Below the pieces are notes generated by a model. That model saw nothing but the letters and a program-made list of their open reading frames with translations. It was not told the origin of the DNA and ran no database searches. Below, in pieces: positions 1-10,902 of a stretch of DNA of 64,000 bases. Each line of letters begins with the position of its first letter. Positions within the stretch are counted from its first letter, which is position 1. The stretch is from contig JAFEVB010000032.1 in NCBI GenBank assembly GCA_032629725.1, positions 310,001 through 374,000 on the forward strand. Direction: 5' to 3'. Origin of the DNA: Gremmenia infestans (Eukaryota > Ascomycota > Leotiomycetes > Helotiales > Hamatocanthoscyphaceae). The translations under genes and the position numbers were made by a program.

Positions 1-139
1 CTATGGCGACCTTTGCGTCTTTTTGCTGAGAGACAATTCCCTTTTGGCTTCCTCCCTGATTATGCTTATGATAGATACAGTGCAGTAGATGCCTATCCTC
101 CTGACTGACTAACTGCCCCAGTATCCGTAGAGTATTTAT

Positions 140-946
140 TCATAGCTCCTTCTTTGCTTTTGGTGATGTCTGTGACTCCGCCGAGACCTTTTCTCCCTGC
201 ATCTTCATCGGCCGCCCACCATCGTTCTTCTCATCCTGCGCAGCCTTTCCAGTCCCCATAGCCAAGAGTAAAGCTGCACCCAGCGCGTCGCTGACTAGTA
301 GAATAATCGCCATGCATGCTAATGCCCACGCTTGTATGGATATACTGCCCACCGGCGCTCTGGGGAACGACAGCAGCCATTCGGCGTAGTACGGTACCCA
401 GCCCTTGGGGATCCAAAACATCGGCTGCTTCTGGAACCAGAACTGTATCAGCATGCGTAGACCGTTTGTGCCGAGCCAGCGGAGGGCCGATATGGCGCTG
501 TCGAAGGTACTTTTCGTGCCATCAAGTAACTTCTCTGTTTGCACGAGTAATAGGTTAGCTCGTGCTGGGTTGGATGGATGGGATGGAAGAGGGGGTACGG
601 ACTGTTTGCTTCGACTTGCTCGACGAGTTTGTCGTGCTGTCTTCTTAGTTTCGCCCATCTGGCGAAGTTGTCTTGGCTACTGGTGCCGTTGAGCTCTGTT
701 CGTACTTTGAGGAACTGCTTTTTCAGGTCTCGTTGCTCGGCTGCTGCTTTCGAGGTTGGGGTTGGTAGGCGGTTGTAGATGTTCCAGAGCTAGAGATATC
801 TATTAGCTGGCTGAATACTAGAGAGTGAAGTAGGATATGTGAAGGGTGCGTGGGCATACTATGTTGTTAATTGTTGCGGCTCCGACTGTGTTCACCAGGT
901 GGATGGTGAGCTGGAGGATAAACACGACAACGAGGAGGGAAGGCAT
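140..946 (-). CDS. GET1: GET1, tail-anchored protein insertion receptor subunit
   Basis: Predicted 222-residue ER membrane protein. With Get2 it forms the receptor that accepts tail-anchored proteins from the Get3 ATPase and inserts them into the ER. Exons on the minus strand are 946-860, 789-603 and 534-140. The N-terminus (MPSLLVVVFILQL) is a membrane segment; it is followed by the family hallmark NTVGAATIN, a charged coiled-coil stretch containing RRQHDKLVEQ that contacts Get3, then LRWLGTNGLRM and two further hydrophobic segments. The length is normal for the family. Intron 1 has a GTATGC donor. Intron 2 uses an unusual GTCCGT donor but has a good GCTAACC branch point and CAG acceptor, and is the only splice I found that restores the conserved frame. 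The short C-terminal tail is charged and lysine-rich. It is transcribed away from the PTAR1-like gene. Confidence 0.9.
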
Positions 947-1176
947 CTTTCCAGGTTTTGCAGAATTTGTCCTGCTGCCCTGGTAAATGTTGAGGTTGCT
1001 CTTCCGGAAGGCTGGACGCGAGGGTTTGAGGCTCGTTGCTAAAAGTTGCAGCATTCAGTGTGTGATGAGTCTGAAAGTTGATGGCTGCGTCCGTGCACGC
1101 GAGGCTGCGAGCCTCACATTTTCTTGGTTTAGATTTAGAAATATCCTTACTACACATAGTTTTCCAATGGTTCAAC
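947..1176. promoter_or_regulatory. Shared divergent promoter region GET1 / PTAR1-like
   Basis: Only 230 bp separate the two predicted start codons on opposite strands, so both 5' leaders and promoters must lie here or overlap the neighbour. No TATA box or defined factor site could be recognised. Confidence 0.5.
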
Positions 1177-2196
1177 ATGTCAAGAGCACTGGACAAAGAG
1201 ACAATCACATCACTTCAGAATGACAATCTTCTAGTCATCTACAGGAACATTGTGAGTGCGTTATGTTCAGACAAGCCACAGTTGCTTGAGATTGAGCTTC
1301 TTGGGAAAAGTCACCCACTACCTGCTGGCACCAATGTACTTGTGGAAGAGAACAATATTGCTATTCCCAAAACCAGACTCGTCCAAGCTTTCGTCGTTGC
1401 TCGTCAAATGTTTTTCAATCTGGTTAGAAACTGTCCGGTTGAGAAAAGACAGGACCTCTGGAATGCTTCAGCCGTTGTTCTCTTGATGGATCCAGAGCAT
1501 GTTACTGCTGCCAATGCACGGAAAAGACTTATTCAGTCACACCAGGAGGGCCCAAAGGCAGAGCTCGAAGCTGTGTTGGGGAACGAGTTAGTGTTTGTGG
1601 ACAGCTATCTTACTTCACGGTTGCATCGCCATACGAAATCACCTACACTTTGGGGTCATCGTCGTTGGCTTCTTGAGGTGTATCAATCTGCAAATATAGA
1701 GCACGACATTGTCCAAGATCTCAAAACTACTATTCTCATCGCGGCAGAAAGACACCCGAAGAATTACTATGCTTGGTCTCACATGCGGTGGCTCATCCTG
1801 ATGTTTGGCGTGGAGGGCGAAACGGATTCCGAGATCTTATCTCTCGTCAAGGACTGGTGCTTGAGACATCCTGCTGACACTTCTGGGTTTTCGTTCCTCT
1901 TATTCTATCTATCCAGGTCCGCTTCTTCAGAACAGGCTCCTCAGATTGAAGCAAGTAATAGGGTCTGCGAAGAAGTCCTTGGCCTTGCTGTCTCCTTCAA
2001 ATGGACCCATGAATCTGTGTGGGTTTTCCTCAGAAGTCTTGTAGCATCAGGGGACGTGACGGAGGATCAAAAGATATCCCTTTTCAAAAACATCGATACT
2101 GTCCTCGCGGCGAATTCGTATAGTTCTAGGACGCAATCCATCATCCAAGGAGCACGCGAATGGTGTGAGAAATACCAACAGAAACCCCGTTCATGA
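1177..2196 (+). CDS. PTAR1-like protein prenyltransferase alpha-subunit repeat protein
   Basis: Single-exon protein of 339 residues if started at the ATG at 1177 (MSRALDKETI); an upstream in-frame ATG at 1078 would lie in the shared promoter and is less likely. It carries prenyltransferase alpha-subunit repeats, seen directly as LWGHRRWLLEV and, further on, NYYAWSHMRWL, which match the conserved N-Y-x-x-W-x-H-R-x-W pattern. The family is all-helical and pairs with a beta subunit. Human PTAR1 pairs with the RabGGT beta subunit to form geranylgeranyltransferase III, which modifies the SNARE Ykt6. The alternatives, Ram2 (FTase/GGTase-I alpha) and Bet4 (RabGGTase alpha), have more regular repeats, so PTAR1 is the better fit. 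The partner and substrate in this organism are inferred. Confidence 0.78.
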   Translation: MSRALDKETITSLQNDNLLVIYRNIVSALCSDKPQLLEIELLGKSHPLPAGTNVLVEENNIAIPKTRLVQAFVVARQMFFNLVRNCPVEKRQDLWNASAVVLLMDPEHVTAANARKRLIQSHQEGPKAELEAVLGNELVFVDSYLTSRLHRHTKSPTLWGHRRWLLEVYQSANIEHDIVQDLKTTILIAAERHPKNYYAWSHMRWLILMFGVEGETDSEILSLVKDWCLRHPADTSGFSFLLFYLSRSASSEQAPQIEASNRVCEEVLGLAVSFKWTHESVWVFLRSLVASGDVTEDQKISLFKNIDTVLAANSYSSRTQSIIQGAREWCEKYQQKPRS

Positions 2197-4396
2197 AGCA
2201 GAAACCCGTCACGTGTCAGGTACTAAAGCCTCGTCGACACGAAGGCTGCCTCGTCACCATGGGCAGAGAACATGGAGAACATGTCTGAGGTTGATTTGAA
2301 TATGTGGGTTTGGGGAAATCAAGCATTATATCTCGGCATAGCATATTTTAGTCTTGGGTGATACACACAAGGGCAAGGGTTACAAATTGTGCAATGTCGA
2401 TAACAGACGCGAGAGACAAGGGTCTGGATATACCCTGTTTAGGGTTTTGTGAAAGTTGTGGCAGAAGATCAAAACCGCCATAATAATAGGGGAAATACTG
2501 CTTGGTATAGAAATTTGGAAGAGATGTCTCGAGTTCAGAAAAGTCCGATTATTTATTCAGCGCTAAAGACGACAAACTTTCTAGGCCGTTACAACACAGA
2601 CACATTTCCAAGGCGCGGGCGCGATATTGAGACGGATTCATAAGATAGTACTCCTCCGAAGTAAAGCCAGTTTGGACCCCCATCCTCATCGACTATGTGA
2701 CGGAAATACGAACTCTTGAGGTGTAAAACAAGAAATACAAGCTTTTCGAAGTCGACAGCGGGAGGCCAAAAAGTATAAAACAAGCACAAGCGTCGAAAAG
2801 GTTCTATTTACAGCAACTTCTCTCCACACTTGGTGAGGTGGTGAGGGGTTCAACAACTCATCGCCATGCCGTGGTACTAAAGATTTGGAAGCTCGGAGCA
2901 GAGATCCGGACAGCAAAAAGCAAAAGGCCAGAGCCTCGGGGAATCTGGAGGTCGTCAACTTGGAGTGGAAAAAACGAAAGGTCTAATTTATCAGCCAATA
3001 GAAAATGCTGGGGTGACTGATGCAAAGGCTAATTTCTGTAGAGGCGTTCGATGGCTCCCACATGTCTCCAATGCGCTTCCCTGTATTCTACCTAACGCGG
3101 AAGCAGACGCAGAGAGATTGCGTGTGCATGAATGCGACATTTCAAATCGGATGTGAGCTGTTGCGAGCAGCACTCGTATGCTTCACTTGATAGAGATCTC
3201 CAGGAGTCCAGGATACCGGTAGCAGCTTTGACGATGGGAATGAGGAATCATGCAAGCACGCAGGTGCCGAATTGATTGACTTTAAACAATTGCAAGAAAT
3301 ATGGTGGTTTTGCAAGAGTATCATTGGGTGGCGTCTGCAACCTTTTTTGTCTCAATTCGGGAAATCCCCGACAACAAAATACGACGACGAGGACGACGAT
3401 GTCGCCGTAGCCAAATAAACAGACCCACAGCGAGGTGAAAGTAGGCGTTACTCTAGAGCGAATAATGATTAATGAGCCTTTATCCGCCACTAACCTTGAA
3501 CCTGGCTTCATTATTCTTATCCTAATCCTACCCTACCATGCCGGGTTTGGATTGGCGAGAGTGAGCGATGGGAATATTACTCGCTCCTTCGGCCCATGTC
3601 ATGTTGGTTCTCTTATCAACGAGAATAGTTGATGGGGGATGGGGATGGGGATGGGGGTGCGTGGGAAGCATGTTCAAAGTTGGAGCAAGAGGAGCAGAAG
3701 ATCCTTTGTAAACGGACGACAAGCTTTCTGCGTTTCACGATGGGGTCGATGATGATGTTGTTGATGATGAGAGGGTTGATCAGATAGGGGCAGCACATCC
3801 TAATTAAATAATTTCGGTGGTACCCGCAAATACTCGCTGATCCAGCAGGTATTTTGGCAGAGTAATCTTGGTGCAATCTCTATGGCCGCTGTTCAATCTC
3901 CATCTGGGCCAGGTTAAGTTTAGTGTGCAATCCACCGCCAGAGCGCACATCCCCACTATAGTTAGGTTTGGTGGTGGATGATTGGTCGGGCGAGGTGCAG
4001 ACCCTAGCGTCCGAGGCAGTTCCCTGAATTTGACCTATGATATACGGAGGTAGCGCTACAGAACACGCCTACGTCTAGGTACCAATACCCCTACCAATAC
4101 CCCTGCCCCTGGTGTGGCACTATACTACTTAGCACACTACGGCGACGCCCATCTCCCCCATCCCGGCCCATCCCTTAAAATCCGGCTACTACTGGCCTGC
4201 GCTCGCAATCCTCTTTTATACTGGTGTTCGCAAAGCCACTGTTCTTTTTTTTTGAAACCTCCTCCTCGTCCTCTGTGTTCCCTTTTTAATTCACCACTGT
4301 CGTTAAAGGTTCGAGTCTCTGCTTTCTACTACCTATCACCAAAGGAAAAGAATCCAGAAACATCAATTCACGAATCTATTGATTATCCATAAAAAG
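2197..4396. other. Intergenic, no gene seen
   Basis: This 2.2 kb stretch is cut by stops in all frames and no recognisable protein was found. It holds the 3' flank of the PTAR1-like gene and the upstream region of ECM33. A purine-rich GGGGAT repeat lies near 3.63 kb, and pyrimidine-rich runs (about 4220-4300), typical of strong fungal promoters, precede the ECM33 leader. Confidence 0.6.
3631..3657. repeat. GGGGAT simple repeat
   Basis: About four imperfect tandem units of GGGGAT (GATGGGGGATGGGGATGGGG...). The purine-rich strand has runs of four to five G and could form a quadruplex, but that is only an inference from composition. Confidence 0.75.
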
Positions 4397-4797
4397 GTAC
4401 GTCTGATTTTGCATTTGTAGCGTACGTGTTGTGTTGTATTGTGTTGCGTGTTCCTGGAACGACTGGAAGAGAAGAGCGAAAACCTTTCGAGCATCACCCA
4501 CCATTGCCATCGGTGTTATCATCGCCGTCTTTCTCATCGCCCGGTAGCAACATAACAAAGACGTGGAAAGTCTCGGCTGGCGAAGAAGGGGAGGAATGAA
4601 AACAGTCGCCAAACATCCACCGCCCATCAAACTCAAAACTCGGTCGCCGCTTCCCGAAACATACCTTTACACGCGGTTATTTACCCACAACAATAGCACC
4701 GGCAGCAACATTCACCGCTCGTCAACCACCTTCATCGTCGAGCTCTCCTGGCTTCACATCGCATCAAATCATTTCATTGAGCTGAGCTAACGACCAG
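4397..4797 (+). other. Probable 5'UTR intron of ECM33
   Basis: A GTACGT donor at 4397 pairs with a GAGCTAACG branch-point-like site at about 4784-4792 and a CCAG acceptor ending at 4797, 67 bases before the ECM33 ATG. The stretch has no long ORF linked to ECM33. Large leader introns are common in highly expressed fungal genes. No transcript evidence is available, so this is a prediction. Confidence 0.5.
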
Positions 4798-4864
4798 AAG
4801 TTACTACTGTAAACAGCTTAATTACACATCCCATCCCGTCCCCCCAACAGTGTTCATCTTCACC

Positions 4865-6295
4865 ATGTTCGCCCAACTCCTCCTTCCGGCCTTCGCCGTC
4901 TTGAGCATTGCAACTGGTAAGCAACCCTGAGCTATTCCCATATCGCCGTGCGCGTTTTGCACGCTCCTGTTCATTCAATTGATCATCGAACTATGATGAA
5001 CGCGTTGGAGCAGCGCTGTACAGTCTGAATCCCCAGATTCAGTCCACGCAACTTGTTTATCAACCATAGTGCTAACTGTCAACTTCCAGCCCAGTCCACC
5101 GGGTGTTCTCAAGCTACAGCTACCATCAACTCGCAAGCTGATGCCACCGCACTCGCGTCCTGCACGACCTTTGCCGGATCTATCCTTCTTCCTTCGACAG
5201 CAGCTGGTGTCATCAGCATTGATGGTCCTCAACAAATTGGCGGAGACTTCGTCGTCGATAACGCTACAGCCTTAACCAGCTTGAGTTCCGCCAGCATTGC
5301 CTCCATTGCCGGCATTTTCCACTTGGACAGTCTGACTGTTCTGTCAACCCTTTCCTTCACAGAATTGACTGAAGTCGGCTCCATCGAATGGTCCGCTCTT
5401 CCAGTCTTGCAACAGCTGACCTTCCCATCCTTCATCAAGAAGGCCAAGGACGTCCTCATCACCAACACATTCTTGAGCAGCTTGGAGGGTATTAACTTGG
5501 ATACCGTCGAAACCTTGAACATCAACAACAACGGCCGTCTCACCAGCTTCAGCACCCAGGTTGCCAACATCACCGGACTGCTTAACATCGAAGCAAATGG
5601 AAAGAGCTTGGCTGTTGAATTCCCCAACTTGGAGACTGCTGCCAACATGACCTTCCGCAACTGTTCCAGCATCAGCATCCCATCCCTGAAGACTGTCAAC
5701 GGATCCCTTGGATTCTATGGCAACTACATTGAGAGTCTTGCTGCACCCAACTTGACTACTCTTGGTAGCACAACCGAGGCAAACACTGGATCTTTCGCAT
5801 TGGTCGCCAACGGAATGCTCAACAACATCTCATTCCCCCAATTGAGCTCCATTGCAGGCGCTTTCCAAATCGCCAACAACACCCAGCTCTACAACATCTC
5901 ATTTTCAGAAGTTTCCCAAGTCGGAGGTGCCATCGATTTCGCTGGTAACTTTTCTACGTACGTATCCTTGGTATTTTAGCTCAATGAAACTTTGCTAATA
6001 TCCCTTTAGTCCTGTTCTCACGGGTCTTAAAGTTGTCTCTGGTGGTTTCAACATGCAATCCACATCTGTGATCGACTGCGACTCGTTTGATAAGCTCAAC
6101 GGCAATGTCATCCAGGGTGTCTACGACTGTGTCAGTGCTACTCCCGATGCCAAGAGCGGTCTTGGAGGATCATCCACCGCATCCGGATCAAGCGCCAAGC
6201 CAACTACTAGTAAAGCCGCCGCCGTTTCCTTTGGAATCAACGAGGCTGTTGCTGGCTTTTCTGTCTTCGGAGGTCTGCTGCAAATGATTCTGTAA
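4865..6295 (+). CDS. ECM33: ECM33/SPS2-family GPI-anchored cell-wall protein
   Basis: Predicted 401-residue secreted glycoprotein needed, in its family, for cell-wall integrity. Exons are 4865-4916, 5090-5957 and 6010-6295. An N-terminal signal peptide (MFAQLLLPAFAVLSIATG) is followed by a Cys-containing segment (STGCSQATATI) and leucine-rich receptor-L-like repeats of the Ecm33/Sps2 type, such as VDNATALTSLSSASI. There are many N-glycosylation sequons (NAT, NIT, NMT, NGS, NLT, NIS). Near the C-terminus a Cys pair (DCDSF...YDCVS) precedes a Ser/Thr-rich linker and a hydrophobic tail (VAGFSVFGGLLQMIL) that looks like a GPI-attachment signal. Intron 1 (173 nt) interrupts the signal peptide codons. 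The length is usual for filamentous fungi. Mature protein is expected at the plasma membrane and wall. Confidence 0.92.
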
Positions 6296-8370
6296 AGCAT
6301 TGGGACGTCGGCGTTTTTCCTTTTCGGTCACCTTAGAACTAATTGCCACGTTTTCCATTTCGACACTTTTCTTTGCGTGCGCCGCGAACAAAACAAAGCC
6401 CTTCATTCAATCGATTGATCCAGTCCGAGCCATTGAGCGTCTTTTTGCTTTCATTCGGATCACGAGAAGATTATGCGTGAGTGGAGAGATTAGGGAGGGG
6501 GTTGGTTGTGATTGATTGATGCGAAGCATATCCTAGACAAAGCATAATTTTCCCTTGCTGTTTTGGGGGTGGTTGCTACGAGCGTCTGATGATTTGGGAT
6601 GGAAGGTGGGTGTGGGATTTGGGCTGTCGCTGGTGAACTATGGACATTAGGGCAGTGAGATTCCATACAATACTTGTACATTGATTAACTTATGACCTTT
6701 TAATGAGTTCTTGTGATGGTGTTCCTTTTATTTGTGCAGAACATCCCTTCCGAATGTCTCCGGAAATAGTACCCGTAAATCAAACCCCAGATTTGACAAA
6801 TCTCACATGCTCCAGGCCTAAGCCTAAGAAAACATTCCAAGCCAAGAATTAAAGCGTCAGTGGCGCTAGCTACTCACTGGCAAGAGTCCTGTGGGCCTGT
6901 CGTGCCACCATTCAGAAGCGCGCTTCTCAGCCTCCCATCACAAACAAGCCTTCAGACTGCACCACACCAGACGATGGGACCAGATCTACAGATGCACATG
7001 ATACGCTACTCAACACATTAGCGAGTGAAGAAATTTATTAAATTTCAACTAACAAGGCTAGAAGGTAGGGGCGGACGGAGGGAGATCTTCTTACTTGGTT
7101 CTTGTTAGTGGTTGGGTTGGTTGGACAGAGGTGTGTTTTATTGGTATAAGGAAGGTAATGAAGGAGTGTACCTATAGAATTTTTAGTGGTTGGGAAGGGG
7201 TTGAAATAGAGAGGGGGGGAGGGGAAGGGAGAGAGGATGGATTTATCGGGATTTGAAATGTTGGTGATGTTATAAGTAAGATGGATGGACATGGGGTAGG
7301 GAAATGTGATTCTATTCCTGGGTTACTATGAGATATGAACTCTAGGCTAATTTTTAAATACTCTCTCCCTATCCTTGAGCTGTGGTTTGAGTACGGCTTA
7401 GTGATAATTCTTTCATGGTGAACAAACATTTTTTGCAATATGCCTTGACCTGGTTGACTTATAGGACATCGATCTTCTACAGAGCCTTGGAGAGGGAATC
7501 GATGTTATGCGGGCAGCTACAAATGCAGGTTGATGGGTAAGTTTTGATAGATGGATGCATGCATGATTGTTTATTCCAGGCAGATCTAACCGTTAAAACA
7601 GCGTACGATTAGTTTAGATATGTCGAGTAGAGTGGGCTTGCTAATTATGGATATACTAATTCCACACGGTAGTTCTTTTGTACTTCCATACTAACGATAG
7701 AGCTAAGGTACCATATCGGATGCTCACTATTTACCCTATTTGTGAGCAGGTATGAGCGAGAGTGCATAAGGTAGAAAAGTCTTTGAAGCATTTACGTGTA
7801 GTGTAACTTGTGTCCAAAAAGAAGAAACCCATGGTTTATTATAGATAGAAAGGCGGGGGATACAGTACTGCAAAGGTGCCAAGGCGCCAAGGCCCTAAAA
7901 CCGCTGTGGGACAACTTCGGCAGTCTATTTTGCTATATATATATATATAATGAAACAAGCATTTGATGTCTCAACAGGGTGCGTGGTGGTGTTTGGGATA
8001 TGGACGGTATGGTCAGGGGTGATAGCCTGTCGTGTGCTGCCGGTATCTTATTTTCATTATTGGTATCCTTAAAAGGCCAGACTCTCAGAGCACGGTCGTC
8101 TTTTTGCCATTTTAATAAAAACATTTATTTTTTGTCTTTTGCGCTGTACATGTTTACTTTTATTATGTTTTCCGAATGGGAGTATCCTAGAAGTCTCTAT
8201 TAGAAGATTTACATGAAGCAGCTCGTTGTGGTAGTAAGATTCTAGCTAAGCCGAATCAAGAATATAAAGGCGGTCACAACTGGCAATCCTTCTACAATAT
8301 CCTACCGTGTCCCTGAACTCCATGTCATCCCATTGAATTGCAACAAACCCATACACACTCTTTCGCTATC
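6296..8370. other. Intergenic, no gene seen
   Basis: About 2.1 kb of 3' flank of ECM33 and upstream region of the next gene. All reading frames are short. A TA-dinucleotide run lies at about 7933-7950. No RNA gene or transposon remnant was recognised. Confidence 0.6.
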
Positions 8371-9488
8371 ATGGCACTCTCATGGGGAACGTAAGTATGA
8401 TACCAACCTATTGTAATCCATTTGCTAATATCCTGTCTTCTAGAATCAAGTCCCTGCTTCTCTTCTTTGGGCCCATCCTCCTCCCAAAGGCAATAGCATA
8501 CTACCGCTCAGCCAAAGCCTCACCTGCAGTGCACGGCGTTTCTATCCAGCCCATTCCCCCCTTGGTCTCACGGGCCCTCCTAATACTCTTTGTCGTCGCC
8601 AGCGCCTTCTTCATACGAACCCTACCTTTCTACTCGCCCGAGAACATCTTCTCCATAACCTCCTCGCGTCTCCAAATCCCCGTCGATGTGCTGTTCACGC
8701 GGCTGTCCGCTCTACGGCAAGGAGGCCTCACAAACTCTGACAATATGCTACGCACGAAAATAAGCTCCCTCGACTCACGCCTCCTCTTCTTCCAACACGG
8801 CCCAGACGTAATAACCAACTGCCAGTTCTGCAGCGCCGAAGACCCAAAGTCCTACCTCTACTACTCCATCCCCAGCATCCTCGCGCCACACCTCTTCAAC
8901 CTATGCGTCCTCGCGCTCGTCACTTCCGGACTGTTTGCCGGCAAGGAAGGCGCAATATGGCGCTACACTGCTACAATAGCCGCGGCCGCTGCGGTAGTCA
9001 TAGATCTCTATCTCGTGAGCTCTTATGACCAGGCTGCGAACGCTAAAGCCACGAGATTGGAAGACATCGATACGTTTTTCTGGCGGATGCGCGTGTATCG
9101 CTTGTTGGGACTAGCAGCCATCGACGGGCTTCTGGGCTGGGTGCTCTACCTCTCTTCCACAAATCGAGCGTTTCTCAAGCCGCCCAGTACGCAGGAGCGG
9201 GTAGAAGCTTCTACCAAGGTGTTGGAGAGCGTGAGGAGTCGGCTGGGCACGATGGCTGTGTTGAAGAATACGATTTATAGGAATAGTGAGTTAAGGGCAA
9301 ATAACAACGAGTACTGGGTCCGGGAGGGCATGATCATGGGCGAGGTGATGGAGGATAGGGATGTGGTTCGGGGGGTGAATAATGCGCTTGGGAATAGGAT
9401 TGATGTTAACAGTATTGCGAGGGATGCGGAGGCTTTCGCGCAGTCGATAGGGCCTTCGCAACTTCAGATGCCAAATGGGAATATATAG
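8371..9488 (+). CDS. Conserved fungal multi-pass membrane protein, function unknown
   Basis: Predicted 354-residue protein from a tiny first exon (8371-8390, MALSWG) and a second exon (8444-9488), joined across a 53 nt GTAAGT...TAG intron. The ORF beginning at 8382 is an artefact that reads through this intron. Hydrophobic stretches suggest four or five membrane passes: LLLFFGPILLPKAIAYY, ALLILFVVASAFFIRTLPF, a segment around SILAPHLFNLCVLALVTSG, IAAAAAVVIDLYLVSSY, and one around LLGLAAIDGLLGWVLYLSS. A CQFC pair occurs in a loop before the third segment. The C-terminal 90 residues are charged and probably cytosolic. I recall similar proteins across Pezizomycotina, often carrying unhelpful automatic names, but know no established function. 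Confidence 0.82.
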
Positions 9489-10902
9489 GGTTTGGGGGCT
9501 TGGGGTTTATACCAATGTACGATTATTTCTGACTTTACTTGCACGCTTATAGATATTTTACACGTGTTGGATTACAAGTAATACTTGCTCCACATGGCCT
9601 GGCTTCATTACCACGTTTTCTCATGTTCTAGACAGCTATGGATATCATTTCATTGTCCTTGGCTACAACCTGTCTAGCACCACAGGTTATGATCCAAACG
9701 GTACAAGTATTCTGTAATAACTTCTGGCATGATTACGTCGATACATACCTACACGTACGACTTTACGCATGAATGAGCGGCCAACCGAACAACACCGGGG
9801 AAAGTTGTACACAATAAGAAAGATATGACCGAACGATTTCAAAAGCACGCTCTACGCTACTGTACACTACATCTACACTTACATCAACCTCGAGATATCT
9901 ATCATTTCATGGATACCGCTATGCCTACAGTACCAGCTCGGATCAAGACTCTTTCCTCCCACTTCACTCCATCCTTGCAACTATATCCCGCGTTGTTGGG
10001 CTACGTTATAGCCTACCCGCTGCGGCGCTACGTATTGATTGATTGATAGATTGAGTGAATGCTTAACAAGTATGTAAGACTTACGCTATATATAGATTGT
10101 GCATTTATCAAACCAAATCTGAAATCCTACTCTACCTCATTTATTCATTTATATATATCACAGTAAAATCTCATGTATCTGACCTAGGAAAAGATCAGAT
10201 AAGATGGCTTGCTGCAATGCTTTGTTTGCTTACCTGGAGGAAATGAGAAGTTTCCAAGTTTCTGTTTCTCTGTCTTCGATCATGCTGTACATATATACAT
10301 ACATACTAGCTTGGGACTACTATAGTCTGTCTACTTATAGCATGTCGGCTTGTCTGTCTAATGGCTATCTAGGAGGCGGAGCTGAGCTGACTGCGGAAGA
10401 TAGCAGCTGTTGCCGTTGTTGAGGAATGACCAATTAATAACTGAGGTGTTAGGACGAGGTACCTATCTATGTATGACCGCTAATATACTCGGTACATAAT
10501 TCAATGATTTTTGTACTTGGTTAGATGAGGGAAATGCAGATTATGATCGAACTCCCGACGGCGAGCGTTCTGCTAAGATATCTTATATAAAATAAGCAAG
10601 ATAGGGATCCTACGAATTTGGGAGTTCCTAGAGCCATGGATGGATGGATGGATGGATGGATGGTATTGCATCTACAAAATACAATTGATCCATACACCAG
10701 ATATCAGAAACTCAACCAAGATACCATACATCTCCGAAACCAAAAGTAAAACTGCGATATAAAAAGATATGCTTTGCGAGGCAGCCAGCCGTTCGCCCTT
10801 GAAAGTCACCCCGACGCCTCTCGCCATGTAATATATAGTACACTCGGAACCTTCACCAAACATCAAGCGGAAATCATATATCACCCACAAATCAATTGGT
10901 AC
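9489..10902. other. Convergent intergenic region, no gene seen
   Basis: Lies between the 3' ends of the membrane-protein gene (+) and RUD3 (-). AT-rich in places, with short ORFs only. It contains a GGAT tetranucleotide repeat near 10.65 kb. Confidence 0.6.
10636..10663. repeat. (GGAT)n microsatellite, about 7 units
   Basis: Perfect tandem tetranucleotide (ATGGATGGATGG...) of about 28 bp in the 3' flank of RUD3. Likely polymorphic between strains. Confidence 0.9.

Noticed and set aside
1078..1176. N-terminal extension of the PTAR1-like protein
   Set aside because: Occupies the shared divergent promoter and shows no family similarity; ATG at 1177 preferred.
4309..4318. GGTTCGAGTC resembling a tRNA B box
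   Set aside because: No matching A box or acceptor stem upstream; it lies in the pyrimidine-rich leader of ECM33.
5229..5699. 156-codon minus-strand ORF inside ECM33
   Set aside because: Antisense shadow of a codon-biased exon.
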